NCBI RefSeq assembly: GCF_037113525.1
Contig: NZ_CP146963.1
Location: 4,526,001 to 4,590,000, forward strand
DNA: 64,000 nucleotides
Direction of reading: 5' to 3'
Source of the DNA: Butyrivibrio fibrisolvens
Lineage (GTDB): Bacteria > Bacillota > Clostridia > Lachnospirales > Lachnospiraceae
Position 1 is the first letter of the stretch, and each line of letters starts with the position of its first letter. Shown here in pieces: positions 20,289 through 29,790 of the stretch. Both the position numbers and the translations under genes were made by a program. The notes under the pieces are model-generated. The model was not told where the DNA came from, searched no databases, and was given only the letters and a program-made list of their open reading frames with translations.

Positions 20289-22064
20289 TTACTCTTCTTC
20301 TGTAGCTGTAGTCTTGATGTGAAGCTCTTCAAGCTGCTTGTCTGTTACAAAGCTGGGTGCTCCCATCATTACATCCTGAGCATTCTTGTTCATAGGGAAC
20401 GGAATGATCTCTCTGATAGACTCTTCTGCTGCAAGAAGCATTATCATACGGTCTACTCCAGGAGCGATACCTGCGTGTGGCGGTGCGCCATAGCAGAATG
20501 CGTTGTACATAGCAGGGAACTTCTTCTTAACGTCCTCTTCACCAAGTCTTACAAGTTCGAATGCCTTGATCATGATCTCAGGATCGTGGTTACGAACAGC
20601 ACCTGATGAAAGCTCTACGCCGTTAACAACAAGGTCGTACTGATCTGCCATGATTGTAAGAGGATCAACCTCACCTTTTTCTGCCTTAAGAAGGATATCA
20701 AGACCACCTGAAGGCATTGAGAAAGGATTGTGGCAGAACTCAAGTTCGCCAGACTCTTCACCGATCTCGTACATAGGGAAGTCAACTATCCAGCAGAATG
20801 CGTACTGCTCTTTGTCCATGTGACCAGGAACAGCTGCACCAAATGTCTTAACAAGAACACCTGCAGTCTTAACTGCTGCGCCCTTATCTCCTGCAGAAAG
20901 AACTACAAGTGTGTTAGACTCAAGTGAAAGTGCCTTAACAACTTCATCCTTCTTAGGAGCTACGAACTTGGAGATACCACCAACAAGCTCGCCATTTTCA
21001 TCTACTCTGAACCAGTAACCCTTGTTACCTGACTGAACTTCTACAGCTTCCATTGTCTTGTCGATGAACTTACGGCTTTCATGGAAGTCAGAAATAACAA
21101 CAGCCTTGATAACGCCATCAGCAAATGGAGCGAAATCAGGTGTACGAAGAAGATCTGTAACATCTGAAACTGTAAGATCGATACGAAGATCAGGTTTATC
21201 TGTTCCGTATTTCTCTAAAGCTTCAAGATAAGGAATTCTTACAAAAGGAGCACCTGATGCTCTGTTATATGTACCGTACTTGGCAAAGATAGGAGGAAGA
21301 ACATCCTCGATTACTGCAAATACGTCTTCCTGAGATGCAAATGCCATCTCCATATCAAGCTGGTAGAATTCTCCCGGTGATCTGTCACCTCTTGCATCCT
21401 CATCACGGAAGCAAGGAGCAATCTGGAAGTAACGGTCAATACCTGAAACCATGAGAAGCTGCTTGAACTGCTGAGGAGCCTGAGGAAGTGCATAGAACTT
21501 ACCCGGATGCTTACGAGCAGGTACAAGATAGTCTCTTGCGCCTTCAGGTGATGATGCTGTAAGGATAGGAGTTGTGATCTCCATAAATCCATGATCAAGC
21601 ATTGAGCTTCTAAGTGCTGCAATGATCTGTGATCTTAAGATGATATTCTTCTTAACTTCAGGGTTTCTGAGGTCAAGATATCTATATTTAAGCCTTGCTG
21701 TCTCGTCTGCTTCGCGGCTGTGATTGATCTCAAAAGGAAGCTCGCTATAGCGGCAGCGTCCAAGGATCTCTACCTTTTCAGGAACGACCTCAATATCACC
21801 AGTCTCCTGCTTAGGGTTCTTAGAGCTACGCTCTCTTACTACACCTTCTACAGAAATAGTTGATTCCTTAGTGATTGCCTTGAACTGCTTAACCATATCA
21901 GCATTCTCAGCTACAACCTGTGTTGTACCATAGAAGTCACGGATTACAACGAATCCAAGCTCGGCTCCTACTTCTCTGAAATTCTCAAGCCATCCGCACA
22001 GCTTAACCTTCTTGCCTGCGTCTGACAGTCTTAATTCTCCGCATGTATGAGTACGGGACTGCAT
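20289..22064 (-). CDS. aspS: Aspartyl-tRNA synthetase
   Basis: About 591 residues, the length of bacterial AspRS with an inserted GAD domain. It charges tRNA-Asp. An N-terminal OB-fold anticodon domain is followed by class II motifs: motif 2 around CFRDEDARGDR and motif 3 around GIAPGVDRM. The frame opens at an ATG at 22079, but that codon contains part of the GGAGGT ribosome binding site for the ATG at 22064, which is seven bases away and gives MQSRTHTCGEL. The later start is therefore preferred. A perfect palindrome lies just upstream. Confidence 0.96.
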   Translation of the reverse strand: MQSRTHTCGELRLSDAGKKVKLCGWLENFREVGAELGFVVIRDFYGTTQVVAENADMVKQFKAITKESTISVEGVVRERSSKNPKQETGDIEVVPEKVEILGRCRYSELPFEINHSREADETARLKYRYLDLRNPEVKKNIILRSQIIAALRSSMLDHGFMEITTPILTASSPEGARDYLVPARKHPGKFYALPQAPQQFKQLLMVSGIDRYFQIAPCFRDEDARGDRSPGEFYQLDMEMAFASQEDVFAVIEDVLPPIFAKYGTYNRASGAPFVRIPYLEALEKYGTDKPDLRIDLTVSDVTDLLRTPDFAPFADGVIKAVVISDFHESRKFIDKTMEAVEVQSGNKGYWFRVDENGELVGGISKFVAPKKDEVVKALSLESNTLVVLSAGDKGAAVKTAGVLVKTFGAAVPGHMDKEQYAFCWIVDFPMYEIGEESGELEFCHNPFSMPSGGLDILLKAEKGEVDPLTIMADQYDLVVNGVELSSGAVRNHDPEIMIKAFELVRLGEEDVKKKFPAMYNAFCYGAPPHAGIAPGVDRMIMLLAAEESIREIIPFPMNKNAQDVMMGAPSFVTDKQLEELHIKTTATEEE

Positions 22065-22080
22065 CTTTATTACCTCCATC

Positions 22081-22096
22081 TACCAGATATCTGGTA
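22081..22096. promoter_or_regulatory. 16-bp perfect palindrome in the aspS leader
   Basis: TACCAGATATCTGGTA is a loop-free palindrome directly before the aspS ribosome binding site. A repressor site or a small hairpin near the ribosome site is possible, but nothing else supports either role. Confidence 0.35.
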
Positions 22097-22244
22097 TCAA
22101 CAACTAACTTTTAAGCGTTAAAACGCTCATCTATAATATCAGAAAAAAATAATCATTTCAATGCCTCGCTATATTAGCGAATTTTGCGTCAAAACAGGTC
22201 TTCTTGGCCCATAAAATTTGTACAAAATTTCTGCTTAATTTTTG

Positions 22245-22272
22245 TTGCAAATTCAAAAAAGAGGATTATAAT
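22245..22272 (+). promoter_or_regulatory. Promoter of the lipoprotein/FliB-like pair
   Basis: TTGCAA (22245-22250) and TATAAT (22267-22272) are separated by 16 bases, about 60 bases before the lipoprotein start. Confidence 0.55.
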
Positions 22273-22333
22273 ATAATCACATGTAAACAACTTTGTAATA
22301 TTTTGTAATAGTTCTTTGAGGTTTCGGTTTTAT

Positions 22334-22513
22334 ATGTCAAACATGAAATATTTATGTATGATCGTAATAATTTTGCTCACAGCAGCACTTTCGCTGTTCG
22401 CGACCGGATGTAATAATGCAATATCCACAACAAAAGCTGCACAGAGCGACAGTGCGACTTTTGTAATATCTGAATCCGTAGCCTCAGAATCCGGGTCATC
22501 CTATGACAATTAA
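22334..22513 (+). CDS. Small predicted lipoprotein
   Basis: 59 residues from the ATG at 22334: a short start, a hydrophobic stretch (MIVIILLTAALSLF) and ATGC as lipobox, then about 35 polar Ser/Ala/Thr-rich residues. The mature part would be a short lipid-anchored peptide. A TTG at 22316 also opens the frame, but it overlaps the GAGG ribosome site. The last eleven bases overlap the start of the next gene in another frame. I know no homologue, and function is unknown. Confidence 0.55.
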   Translation: MSNMKYLCMIVIILLTAALSLFATGCNNAISTTKAAQSDSATFVISESVASESGSSYDN

Positions 22514-23615
22514 AGATACTTTTCTTAGTCCGGATTATTATCCCAGTTTTTCATGCAAAGGACCTGATTGCCGCCATACATGCTGCAACGGTCTTACTAT
22601 CAATATGTCCCAGCAGGAATATTTCAAGCTGGTCGGTTTGTCATGCTCTGATGAGCTAAGACAGGGACTTGATCTTGCCATCAAACCTCTTTCCAATCCC
22701 GATCCATACAAATATGCAGAGCTTTGCCATGACTTTTTTGGCAATTGTCGTATGCTTATGGATAACGGATTTTGCCGCCTTCAGTATGAGTGCGGTGAGG
22801 ATGTGATGACTTATGCCTGCAGATATTTCCCAAGAAGCCCTCGTCTTAATATTTCGCCAAGAGTAGCATGCTCCTGCGGATGCGAAAAAACGATCGAGAT
22901 GCTGATGGATTCTAAAGAGAATATATCCACAACTTCAGGTGAATATTCCTTTGATCTGGCAGGAGAAGAAGTAAAATCTGAATCTGTTACAAAAGATGAA
23001 CTGGAAAAAATACAGAATTACCTCTTTGAGATTCTTCAAAATAAAGATATTGATATAGATAAAAAGATTGCTGATATAAGAGCCTTTCTTGAAAGCCAGG
23101 ATTCTCAAGATTACCAAAACTATGCAACGGTAGAGAACGATACTGATCAGCATTTTTCTGATCATGAAAACGTAGCGAACTCCTTTTTTAAATCCATTAA
23201 TATCTGTACATTTGTAAAGATAGCAGAATTCGTCAAAGATCAGTACTATACGATGGCTGATTACTGCGACGCATTTTTACAAGTTGCAGAAAGCGATGAT
23301 CCGTTAGATACATTAAAAGCTAATAGAGATAAACTCTACTCCACTTTCCCGGAACTTGATACCTGGATATGTAAGATGTTCATTAATGATATCTTCTATA
23401 CCCAGTTTCCTTTTTCAGAGAAGGATATGACTCTTTCACAGGCAGGACAACTTCTTGAATGTGAGGTTCGCTTTTTGCAGATGCTCCTTTACTCTAATGT
23501 AGATAACATTTCCAGTAGGGACGATTTTGTAGACCTGTGTATGTATTACTTCAGAATGGCAGATTTTACGCCCTTTTCTCATAACGCGCTTGTGCTCATG
23601 AACAAAAATGATTAA
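22503..23615 (+). CDS. FliB-like (lysine-N-methylase family) cysteine-cluster protein
   Basis: 370 residues. The N-terminal third holds thirteen cysteines (18, 23, 27, 28, 48, 75, 82, 91, 97, 106, 123, 125, 127) in the pattern PDYYPSFSCKG..C..CC, typical of the FliB and YkgJ metal-binding family, often annotated as flagellin lysine-N-methylase. The C-terminal part is helical and poorly conserved. No flagellin gene is in the window, so the target is unknown. No good ribosome site precedes the ATG. The start lies inside the lipoprotein gene, so translation is probably coupled to it. Confidence 0.8.
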   Translation: MTIKDTFLSPDYYPSFSCKGPDCRHTCCNGLTINMSQQEYFKLVGLSCSDELRQGLDLAIKPLSNPDPYKYAELCHDFFGNCRMLMDNGFCRLQYECGEDVMTYACRYFPRSPRLNISPRVACSCGCEKTIEMLMDSKENISTTSGEYSFDLAGEEVKSESVTKDELEKIQNYLFEILQNKDIDIDKKIADIRAFLESQDSQDYQNYATVENDTDQHFSDHENVANSFFKSINICTFVKIAEFVKDQYYTMADYCDAFLQVAESDDPLDTLKANRDKLYSTFPELDTWICKMFINDIFYTQFPFSEKDMTLSQAGQLLECEVRFLQMLLYSNVDNISSRDDFVDLCMYYFRMADFTPFSHNALVLMNKND

Positions 23616-23658
23616 CTTCGCAAAAAGTACCGCGCGGCTAAAGGTTTTCTGGAATCCA

Positions 23659-23712
23659 AAAACACCTAAAACATGTACCAAATTACTGATACAACATGTT
23701 TTAGGTGTTTCT
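23659..23712. terminator. Bidirectional terminator
   Basis: A perfect stem AACACCTAAAACATGT/ACATGTTTTAGGTGTT has T-rich ends on both strands. It separates the converging FliB-like (+) and anti-sigma (-) genes. Confidence 0.9.
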
Positions 23713-23717
23713 TATAA

Positions 23718-24686
23718 TTAAAGATCAAATTCTGCAGTTATTGTATATGTATCGTAGTCTCCAGCACCTCTGTAATCGTTAACTGTCATTACGATTCTGT
23801 ATGTGCCTGAAGGAAGTTCTCCGTATACACTACTCCAGTCGAGTTCATATTCTGTGGTACCGTCTTCTTCTATATTCATAGCTATATCTTCGAATGCCAC
23901 ATCATCATCTATATCAACTAAAGTCCACTTTGTACCGTCGAATCTTTCGATCCTATACGCTTTAGAAAACTCTAAACTGCCGGTAGCATTTCCGCCCTTT
24001 TGCTTCCATACAAGTGTTGCTCCTGTCGCAGTCGGATCATTTACTTTAAGTGTCAGTCCCAGTTCAGGGATCTTTGCTTCATAGATTTCACTTTCTGCAT
24101 CCTTTATATCGTTATCTGATTCCGCTTCTTCACCGGCCTGTGCCTGCTCGTCTATACTTGCAGCGTCTTCAGCAGGTTCTGCACTCTCCTGAGCACTTTC
24201 TGCTCCGCCAGTTTGCGCACTATTCACAGCTGCGTCACCTTCATGTATTGGTGCCATCTCCACGCTATCATCCGCTGACTCACTTGACTCTTCAGATTTT
24301 GGAGCTGAATCAACTGACTGCGGAACTGCTGCTCCATCTCCTCCAGCCGGTGCTGCAGAATCAGTAGAAGCTGTCTCATGCGATGTCTTAACACCTATAT
24401 CAAGAACATTGATAGCTGTTAATCCAAGGAAGCATGCTGCTGCCACGGCAACCACGCTCCATATAGCTTTTCTTCTCCTGCGTTTTGAGGCATTTATATC
24501 TACAACCTTACCTGTTTCTTCCTTTGTTAAAGCATCCAGTGCATCCTGAATATGCTTGTCATCAAAGTTTTCATTTAAAGTCTTCTGAATAGACTCATCA
24601 TCAAGGTCTTCATTAAGAACTTCCTGTATAAACTTGTCATCAATGTCACTCATTGCACGCAGCAGATCTTTATTATCTCTTTTCAT
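23718..24686 (-). CDS. Membrane anti-sigma factor with C-terminal Ig-like domain
   Basis: 322 residues. A cytoplasmic N-terminus contains three 13-residue repeats (15-27, 28-40, 41-53; DD.xIQ..LNE pattern). A basic patch RRRRK leads into one membrane helix (about 75-95), then a long Ser/Ala/Glu linker (about 100-205). The outer domain (about 208-322) matches a bacterial Ig-like domain (Big_14 type: LTL, GATLVW, YGELPSGTYRIV). The ATG overlaps the sigma gene stop (ATGA), so it should bind and hold that sigma factor at the membrane. The signal is unknown. Confidence 0.8.
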   Translation of the reverse strand: MKRDNKDLLRAMSDIDDKFIQEVLNEDLDDESIQKTLNENFDDKHIQDALDALTKEETGKVVDINASKRRRRKAIWSVVAVAAACFLGLTAINVLDIGVKTSHETASTDSAAPAGGDGAAVPQSVDSAPKSEESSESADDSVEMAPIHEGDAAVNSAQTGGAESAQESAEPAEDAASIDEQAQAGEEAESDNDIKDAESEIYEAKIPELGLTLKVNDPTATGATLVWKQKGGNATGSLEFSKAYRIERFDGTKWTLVDIDDDVAFEDIAMNIEEDGTTEYELDWSSVYGELPSGTYRIVMTVNDYRGAGDYDTYTITAEFDL

Positions 24687-25252
24687 ACAGTGACACCTTC
24701 TTTCTCAAGATAATCCTTTAGTTTATTGCGGACACGAAGCAGGGTCATTTTGACATTACTCTCTGTAAGGTCATACTTTTCAGCTATCTCAGCAACGCTA
24801 TAGCCAAAATAGTATCTTCTTATGAACATCTTACGGGTAAGCTCTTTTTGCTCAGACAAAAAACGGTTAAGGATCTCACTAAGTTCACGCGCGCTGTCGC
24901 TATCCCCAGCCTTATCATCTGCAATTACTTCTGCAAGTTCATCAAGTAGTACTCCCACCTGTGCATTACCTCTCTTATCCGCATGCATCATATCGTAGCG
25001 GTCCAGGGACAGGTTTCTTACGATCCTTGACAGAAAGGCAGAAAAAATATCAGGCCTCTGCGGAGGAATAACATTCCATGTCTTAAGGTAAGTATCATTC
25101 TCACACTCATCCGCATCTTCAAGGCTGTGAAGAATGCGCATGGAGATACTGCTTAGCATCCTTCCATATTTGTTTTTGGTCTGTACTATAGCATCCTCGT
25201 TTCTATCAAAGTACAACTCTATGATCGTACTGTCTTCCATAAGATATCCCAT
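24683..25252 (-). CDS. ECF-type RNA polymerase sigma factor (first pair)
   Basis: 189 residues. Region 2 is around DADECENDTYLKTWN and region 4 around AEIAEKYDLTESNVKMTLLR, a helix-turn-helix. The opening IIELYFDRNEDAI matches Clostridia ECF factors that pair with membrane anti-sigma proteins. Two starts are possible: ATG 25252, twelve bases after GAGGGGA, and ATG 25240, which fits the family start better. The gene is coupled to its anti-sigma partner and preceded by a motif shared with the second pair. Confidence 0.9.
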   Translation of the reverse strand: MGYLMEDSTIIELYFDRNEDAIVQTKNKYGRMLSSISMRILHSLEDADECENDTYLKTWNVIPPQRPDIFSAFLSRIVRNLSLDRYDMMHADKRGNAQVGVLLDELAEVIADDKAGDSDSARELSEILNRFLSEQKELTRKMFIRRYYFGYSVAEIAEKYDLTESNVKMTLLRVRNKLKDYLEKEGVTV

Positions 25253-25270
25253 AAGATACTGTGTCCCCTC

Positions 25271-25307
25271 TACTTATATTGACGGATAAAAAAGATATTT
25301 CGTCACA
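25271..25307 (-). promoter_or_regulatory. Likely autoregulated ECF promoter, first pair
   Basis: On the minus strand CCGTCAATATAAGT (25284-25271) lies close before the gene, with GTGTGACGAAAT (25307-25296) upstream at a plausible -35 distance. The downstream element is nearly identical to one before the second sigma gene. Confidence 0.5.
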
Positions 25308-25318
25308 CTTTTTCTTCG

Positions 25319-26104
25319 TTATTTTTGGATTTCCTTCACTCTCTCATCCATGTACTTATGAACGCAATCCCTGATCTTCTGCATGGCTTCCTGCGCTTGT
25401 GGGTTACGACTTTCAAATGATAGCATCTGTTCGATGAAACCTTGTCTCATCGCTTCTGCGACGCTGGCGGGATATACGAGTCCGTATACAAGTGATATAT
25501 GTCCTACAAGGTGGTCTATTGATGTAACTGTATGAGACCTGTTTACATTAAGATGATTTAGAGAATCTTCAAGAACTTTTGGGCTTATATCATCTGTATA
25601 AAAAGCCTCCATAGGCATATTGTAGATCTCATCCATCGGGAAGTCGCAGTTAACTTTGAGAATGTCAATCTTGTCTGCATCCCTCAGTATCTGAGAATAC
25701 ATAAGTTCTCTTTCTGTTAAGGCCTTGGGTAGTTCATATACGTTATGAAGCCTTATGGCTTTTTCCATAAGCTTATCTTCAGTATCGTCTTCGATATAAT
25801 CGCGAACATGACCATCTACAAAAAGGATGTCTGCGCTGAGTGCGGCATGATTTACAGATACGGAATCTTCAAAGGTGTTATAGCGTCTTAACTGTTCAAA
25901 TCTTCCGACATCATGGAACATTCCAAGAAGCCAGGCAAGGTCAACATCTTCATCACTTAGCTTTAAACTTTTTGCAATCATCTCGCAAAGGTCTGCTACT
26001 CTGTATGTATGCTCAACCTTAAGTTTTACCTTGGTATCCGTAATATCATAATCTGCCACATAGCCTGCGAATACACTTTTCACGTGTTCTTTATCTATTT
26101 TCAT
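25319..26104 (-). CDS. HD-domain metal-dependent phosphohydrolase
   Basis: About 261 residues. The HD signature is complete: His32 (EHTYRV), His64-Asp65 (FHDVGRFEQ) and a later Asp in ADKID. Such proteins remove phosphates from nucleotides or related compounds; the substrate is unknown. A GTG at 26107 also opens the frame, but GAGG is spaced properly for the ATG at 26104. It lies between the GH3 terminator and the sigma operon, so it is probably its own transcript. Confidence 0.8.
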   Translation of the reverse strand: MKIDKEHVKSVFAGYVADYDITDTKVKLKVEHTYRVADLCEMIAKSLKLSDEDVDLAWLLGMFHDVGRFEQLRRYNTFEDSVSVNHAALSADILFVDGHVRDYIEDDTEDKLMEKAIRLHNVYELPKALTERELMYSQILRDADKIDILKVNCDFPMDEIYNMPMEAFYTDDISPKVLEDSLNHLNVNRSHTVTSIDHLVGHISLVYGLVYPASVAEAMRQGFIEQMLSFESRNPQAQEAMQKIRDCVHKYMDERVKEIQK

Positions 26105-26121
26105 CACTAGCCTCTTTTTCT

Positions 26122-26160
26122 AAAAAACAAAGCACCGGAAGTTTCCAACCGGTGCTTTTT
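26122..26160 (-). terminator. Terminator of the GH3 gene
   Basis: AAGCACCGG/CCGGTGCTT (26130-26138 with 26149-26157) is followed by TGTTTTTTAG on the minus strand. Confidence 0.85.
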
Positions 26161-26196
26161 AAACTTCATTATTTGATTTTAATGCATTGATTTATA

Positions 26197-28698
26197 TCAA
26201 TCAAGCTTAAGGATAAGCTCTAAGATACGCTTTCCACAGATTTCCATCTCCTGTCTTGTAAGAAGCTTTTTCTTCTTGGCATCAAGAATACGTTTCGGGA
26301 ATCCGTTAGCCATCTTTATATCATTACCTGCTGCAACTTCTTTGTAGTGCTCGCCATGTCCCCACCAGTCGGTAGTTACCATACCCTTGAAGCCCCACTC
26401 GTCTCGAAGGATATCTGTAAGAAGCTCGTGGTTTTCTGATGCACGCACGCCGTTGATCGCGTTATAGGAAGACATTACTGTCCATGGATCAGACTCTTTT
26501 ACCACGATCTCGAAAGGCTTTAAGTAGATCTCACGGATAGCTCTTTCGGATGCACGGGAATCACTCTCGTTTCTATTTGTCTCTTTGTTGTTAAGAGCAA
26601 AGTGCTTAACAGATACACCTATACGGTTGGACTGTACGCCCTTAACCATAGCTGCTGCCTGCTTACCTGCAAGAAGAGGATCTTCAGAATAGTACTCAAA
26701 GTTTCTTCCACAAAGGGGACTTCTGTGAATATTGATAGCAGGTGTAAGCCATACTGCAATATTATTTTCCTTAACCTCTTCACCTGCTGCCTTACCAACT
26801 TCATATACGATCTCAGGATCCCAGCTGCATGCAAGAAGTGTTGAGCAAGGGAATGCTGTTGTATGAACGAGAGCTTCAGGCTGGATTCGAAGTCCAGCAG
26901 GGCCATCAGCTGTCATGGCATTCGGAACTCCATATTCAGGGAAGTTACCAAATCCAAATGTATTGGCAACACCAGTATTAGGCTGACCACCAAGAAGTTC
27001 TGCAAGATCCTCGTCAGAAAACTGCTTAATGAATTCATCAAGAGTGATCTTACCTTCTGCAACCTCTATAAGCTGATGCTTATCTCTTTCAGCCCACATA
27101 GGGATCAGATCAACGTGACGCACCTGCGGCATAAAGCCCATATTCTTGTCAGGATTTTCAGGAAGCTTTGTTGCATTGATATCTCTTGCTTTTCCCATCT
27201 TAAGCTTTTCATACTTACCGTTTGCAAGAAGTCTCTTGGGAAGAGATACAGGTGCAAGACGCTCTGTGAGCTGCTCAACAACAGTATCTTTTGAAAGAGT
27301 AACTTCACTTACGCAGATAAGATTTCTTGAAGATGTTCCAAGGAAAATACCATACTCGCCTTCTTCAAGTACATAAGCAGACTTAGCCACCTTACCCTCA
27401 TCATCATAAGATGCCATTTGAGTTACAGGGAATGTTATCTTAACAAGCTGTGATTCGCCAGGAGCAAGAAGTCTTGTTTTCTGGTAACCTGCAAGAACCT
27501 TTGCCGGCTTACCAAGCTTACCCTGAGGAGGACAGAAGTAAACCTGTATTACTTCACGTCCTGGGAACTTGCCTGAATTTCGTACACGGGCAGACGCTGT
27601 GATATATGCCTTCTTAACATCTGAAGGTTTAAGCTCTACATTGTCAGGATCTTCTTCGAATGTAAAAGTAAATTCTGCTCCATCCCTATCCTTATTAATA
27701 TCCTCAACCTTTGCAGCCGGATCTACAACCTGGAAAGTTGTATATGAAAGGCCGTATCCAAAAGGATATACAACCTTTTCAGCTGCTCCCGGAATTGTCT
27801 CAAAATATCTGTATCCTACATATATATCTTCTGTATAGTTTACATAGTCATTAGATTCATGGAAGCCTTCTGTTGAAGGGTAATCTGTAAGATCTTTTGC
27901 AAATGTATCAGCCAGCTTACCAGAAGGTGTTCCGATACCGCACAGAAGCTCCGCTGCTGCAAGGCCGCCTTCCATACCGCCCTGCCATGCCATAAGAACG
28001 CCCTGGATCTTCTTCTCATCAGCGAACCATTTGACATCAACAACGCCGCCAACATTTAAAACTACAACAACTTTGGAGAAAGCTTTTGAAACCTGCTTAA
28101 CCATTGTTTCTTCTGCCTTAGTAAGGTAGAAATCGCCTCTTTCAAAAAGCTGTTCTGACTCTTCAACAAGAGGGTTAACCCAGTCTTCTTTACGCCCCTG
28201 AGCCGCCTTAGTTCCTGCAACCTTACGATCCCAGCCCTCGCCTGAGAAACGGCTTATTGAGATAACTGCTACGTCAGCTTCTATAGCTGCTTTTGCAAGA
28301 AGATCCTTAGGGAGCTTTGGCTCTTCAAGCATTCCCGGAACCTTACCTTCCTTATACTGCTTCTCAACATTTTCTTTGTAAAAAGAAGCTGTTTCTTCAT
28401 ATACAGATACGCAGTCAGGAAGAGCTTTAAATCCATCATAGATGTTGTGGATAAATGACACAGTAACATCACCTGATCCGCCGCCACCTTTAACAAAGTC
28501 AAAGGTTCCTTTTCCAAACAACGCAACCTTGCTTCCCTGTGCAAGCGGAAGGATCTTGTCATCATTTTTAAGAAGAACCATGCCCTCTTTTGCTGCATTC
28601 TTAGAAAGCTCTATATGCGCTTCACTCTCTGTAACCCTCTCTTTTCCCTCATAAAGAGGAAGATTGGGAAGGTAGTTAATTCTACTCCACTTATTCAT
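26197..28698 (-). CDS. bglA: GH3 beta-glucosidase with reversed domain order
   Basis: 833 residues, no signal peptide, so cytoplasmic. The alpha/beta sandwich domain normally found second in GH3 comes first (about 30-300, [18 protein letters not shown]). A fibronectin-like part follows (about 300-490). The TIM-barrel domain comes last (about 560-833) with substrate-binding KHFALN and the nucleophile Asp777 (VTTDWWG). This order and length are known from Butyrivibrio fibrisolvens BglA and Ruminococcus albus. It cleaves cellobiose or related beta-glucosides. GGAGGCAATTC precedes the ATG, and tandem operator-like repeats lie upstream. Confidence 0.93.
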   Translation of the reverse strand: MNKWSRINYLPNLPLYEGKERVTESEAHIELSKNAAKEGMVLLKNDDKILPLAQGSKVALFGKGTFDFVKGGGGSGDVTVSFIHNIYDGFKALPDCVSVYEETASFYKENVEKQYKEGKVPGMLEEPKLPKDLLAKAAIEADVAVISISRFSGEGWDRKVAGTKAAQGRKEDWVNPLVEESEQLFERGDFYLTKAEETMVKQVSKAFSKVVVVLNVGGVVDVKWFADEKKIQGVLMAWQGGMEGGLAAAELLCGIGTPSGKLADTFAKDLTDYPSTEGFHESNDYVNYTEDIYVGYRYFETIPGAAEKVVYPFGYGLSYTTFQVVDPAAKVEDINKDRDGAEFTFTFEEDPDNVELKPSDVKKAYITASARVRNSGKFPGREVIQVYFCPPQGKLGKPAKVLAGYQKTRLLAPGESQLVKITFPVTQMASYDDEGKVAKSAYVLEEGEYGIFLGTSSRNLICVSEVTLSKDTVVEQLTERLAPVSLPKRLLANGKYEKLKMGKARDINATKLPENPDKNMGFMPQVRHVDLIPMWAERDKHQLIEVAEGKITLDEFIKQFSDEDLAELLGGQPNTGVANTFGFGNFPEYGVPNAMTADGPAGLRIQPEALVHTTAFPCSTLLACSWDPEIVYEVGKAAGEEVKENNIAVWLTPAINIHRSPLCGRNFEYYSEDPLLAGKQAAAMVKGVQSNRIGVSVKHFALNNKETNRNESDSRASERAIREIYLKPFEIVVKESDPWTVMSSYNAINGVRASENHELLTDILRDEWGFKGMVTTDWWGHGEHYKEVAAGNDIKMANGFPKRILDAKKKKLLTRQEMEICGKRILELILKLD

Positions 28699-28726
28699 GA
28701 ATTGCCTCCATTAAAATCAATAGTTT

Positions 28727-28784
28727 ACATTTTTCGGAACGAACTTTTTCTGATTTGGCACATTTTTCGGAACGAACTTTTTTC
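28727..28784 (-). promoter_or_regulatory. Tandem operator-like repeats before the GH3 gene
   Basis: ACATTTTTCGGAACGAACTT plus five further T-rich bases occurs twice (28727-28750 and 28760-28784), 33 bp apart, about three helical turns. Each copy has the centre TTCG-GAA-CGAA. Position 30-90 bases before the start fits a regulator controlling the beta-glucosidase. Confidence 0.5.
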
Positions 28785-28819
28785 ATATCTTATTTCATTA
28801 CAAGTACTTTGAATTGTAA

Positions 28820-29098
28820 TTACTCGTCCCAGCCCTCTGTATATCTGAAATGAACACAGATATTTCTTACGAACTCTCCATCTGAAAGATTAAGTTCGGA
28901 TTCGTCTGACACAGATGGAAGCTGCGGTGAATCTTCTTCTGTAAGTTCTACTCTGATAAAGTCATATAATACCGCCTGCGCATCGTCTATTGCTGTATTA
29001 ATATCATTTCCTTCAAAAGTAACTTTATCAAGGTCAGGAAAAAAGCCCTTGAAAACCCCATTTTCTTCTTTGATAACTGACGGATAAATAAATGTCAT
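28820..29098 (-). CDS. Orphan HicB-like protein
   Basis: 92 residues. The N-terminal half (FIYPSVIKEENGVFKGFFPDL) has the HicB partial RNase-H-like fold, in which YP and a PDL turn are typical. The C-terminus is acidic and has no obvious DNA-binding domain. HicB proteins are antitoxins for HicA mRNA interferases, but no HicA-like frame is next to it, so this is a solitary member and may not be a toxin-antitoxin component. GAGGGTATGGGAG precedes the start. Confidence 0.7.
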   Translation of the reverse strand: MTFIYPSVIKEENGVFKGFFPDLDKVTFEGNDINTAIDDAQAVLYDFIRVELTEEDSPQLPSVSDESELNLSDGEFVRNICVHFRYTEGWDE

Positions 29099-29181
29099 CT
29101 CCCATACCCTCTTTCATTATTATTCTTTGTTATGCTTTATTCACTTTTCCATTACAGTATCGGCAAAAATTACTTTTGTTT

Positions 29182-29742
29182 TTATTCCCTAGACCAAAGG
29201 TAAGCATACGCCTGTGTTCTGGCTGCAAAAGGCTGTGTCTTTAACAACTCTCTTACCTCTTCCTTTGTATACCACCCTGGCTCTATCTCCTCGACGTTGG
29301 ATGTACTCTTTTTAAACTCACCCTTTGCTGTGCCCACAACGCACACATTAACTTCATTAGAAAAACCTACTGCGCTATAAGACCTTCCTATATGATCCTC
29401 TATGGATATAAGCTCAAGCCCTGTTTCTTCCATCAGCTCGCGCTTTGCAGCCTCATCAGCAGTTTCACCCGGATCGATAAGCCCTGCAGGAAAGTTATAT
29501 ACCCATGAATCAACTGCCAGCCTGAATTCTTTATTTATAAGAAGTCTTTCATGCTTCTCGTCTTCTATGATTAAAACTACTGCATCAGGCTTCATATTAT
29601 GTAAGTCTTCTTCTGACTCTATTTCAGAATTGCGACTTATGATCTCGTATATTTTTTGTTCTTTGTCTTCAGTTTCATATTCCACGTCATAACGAGTAAT
29701 GAATTTGCCCTGCTCTAGCTTTTTGATCAATTTGAATTTCAT
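29182..29742 (-). CDS. Nudix hydrolase, ADP-ribose pyrophosphatase type
   Basis: About 186 residues. The Nudix box is complete: GLIDPGETADEAAKREL, then MEETGLEL, with the GX5EX7REUXEEXGU arrangement. Overall likeness is to the NudF/ADP-ribose hydrolase group that clears ADP-ribose. The frame can be extended to 29835, but that extension lies in a large inverted repeat. The ATG at 29742 has AGGA nine bases upstream and gives the natural start MKFKLIKKLEQG. Confidence 0.82.
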   Translation of the reverse strand: MKFKLIKKLEQGKFITRYDVEYETEDKEQKIYEIISRNSEIESEEDLHNMKPDAVVLIIEDEKHERLLINKEFRLAVDSWVYNFPAGLIDPGETADEAAKRELMEETGLELISIEDHIGRSYSAVGFSNEVNVCVVGTAKGEFKKSTSNVEEIEPGWYTKEEVRELLKTQPFAARTQAYAYLWSRE

Positions 29743-29790
29743 AACTATATATCCTATCAACACTCTATTTTCTAGCGCTTGCTTAAACTC

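Noticed and set aside
28820..29098. Complete HicAB toxin-antitoxin system
   Set aside because: Only the HicB-like protein is present. No HicA-like frame exists within the flanking gaps.
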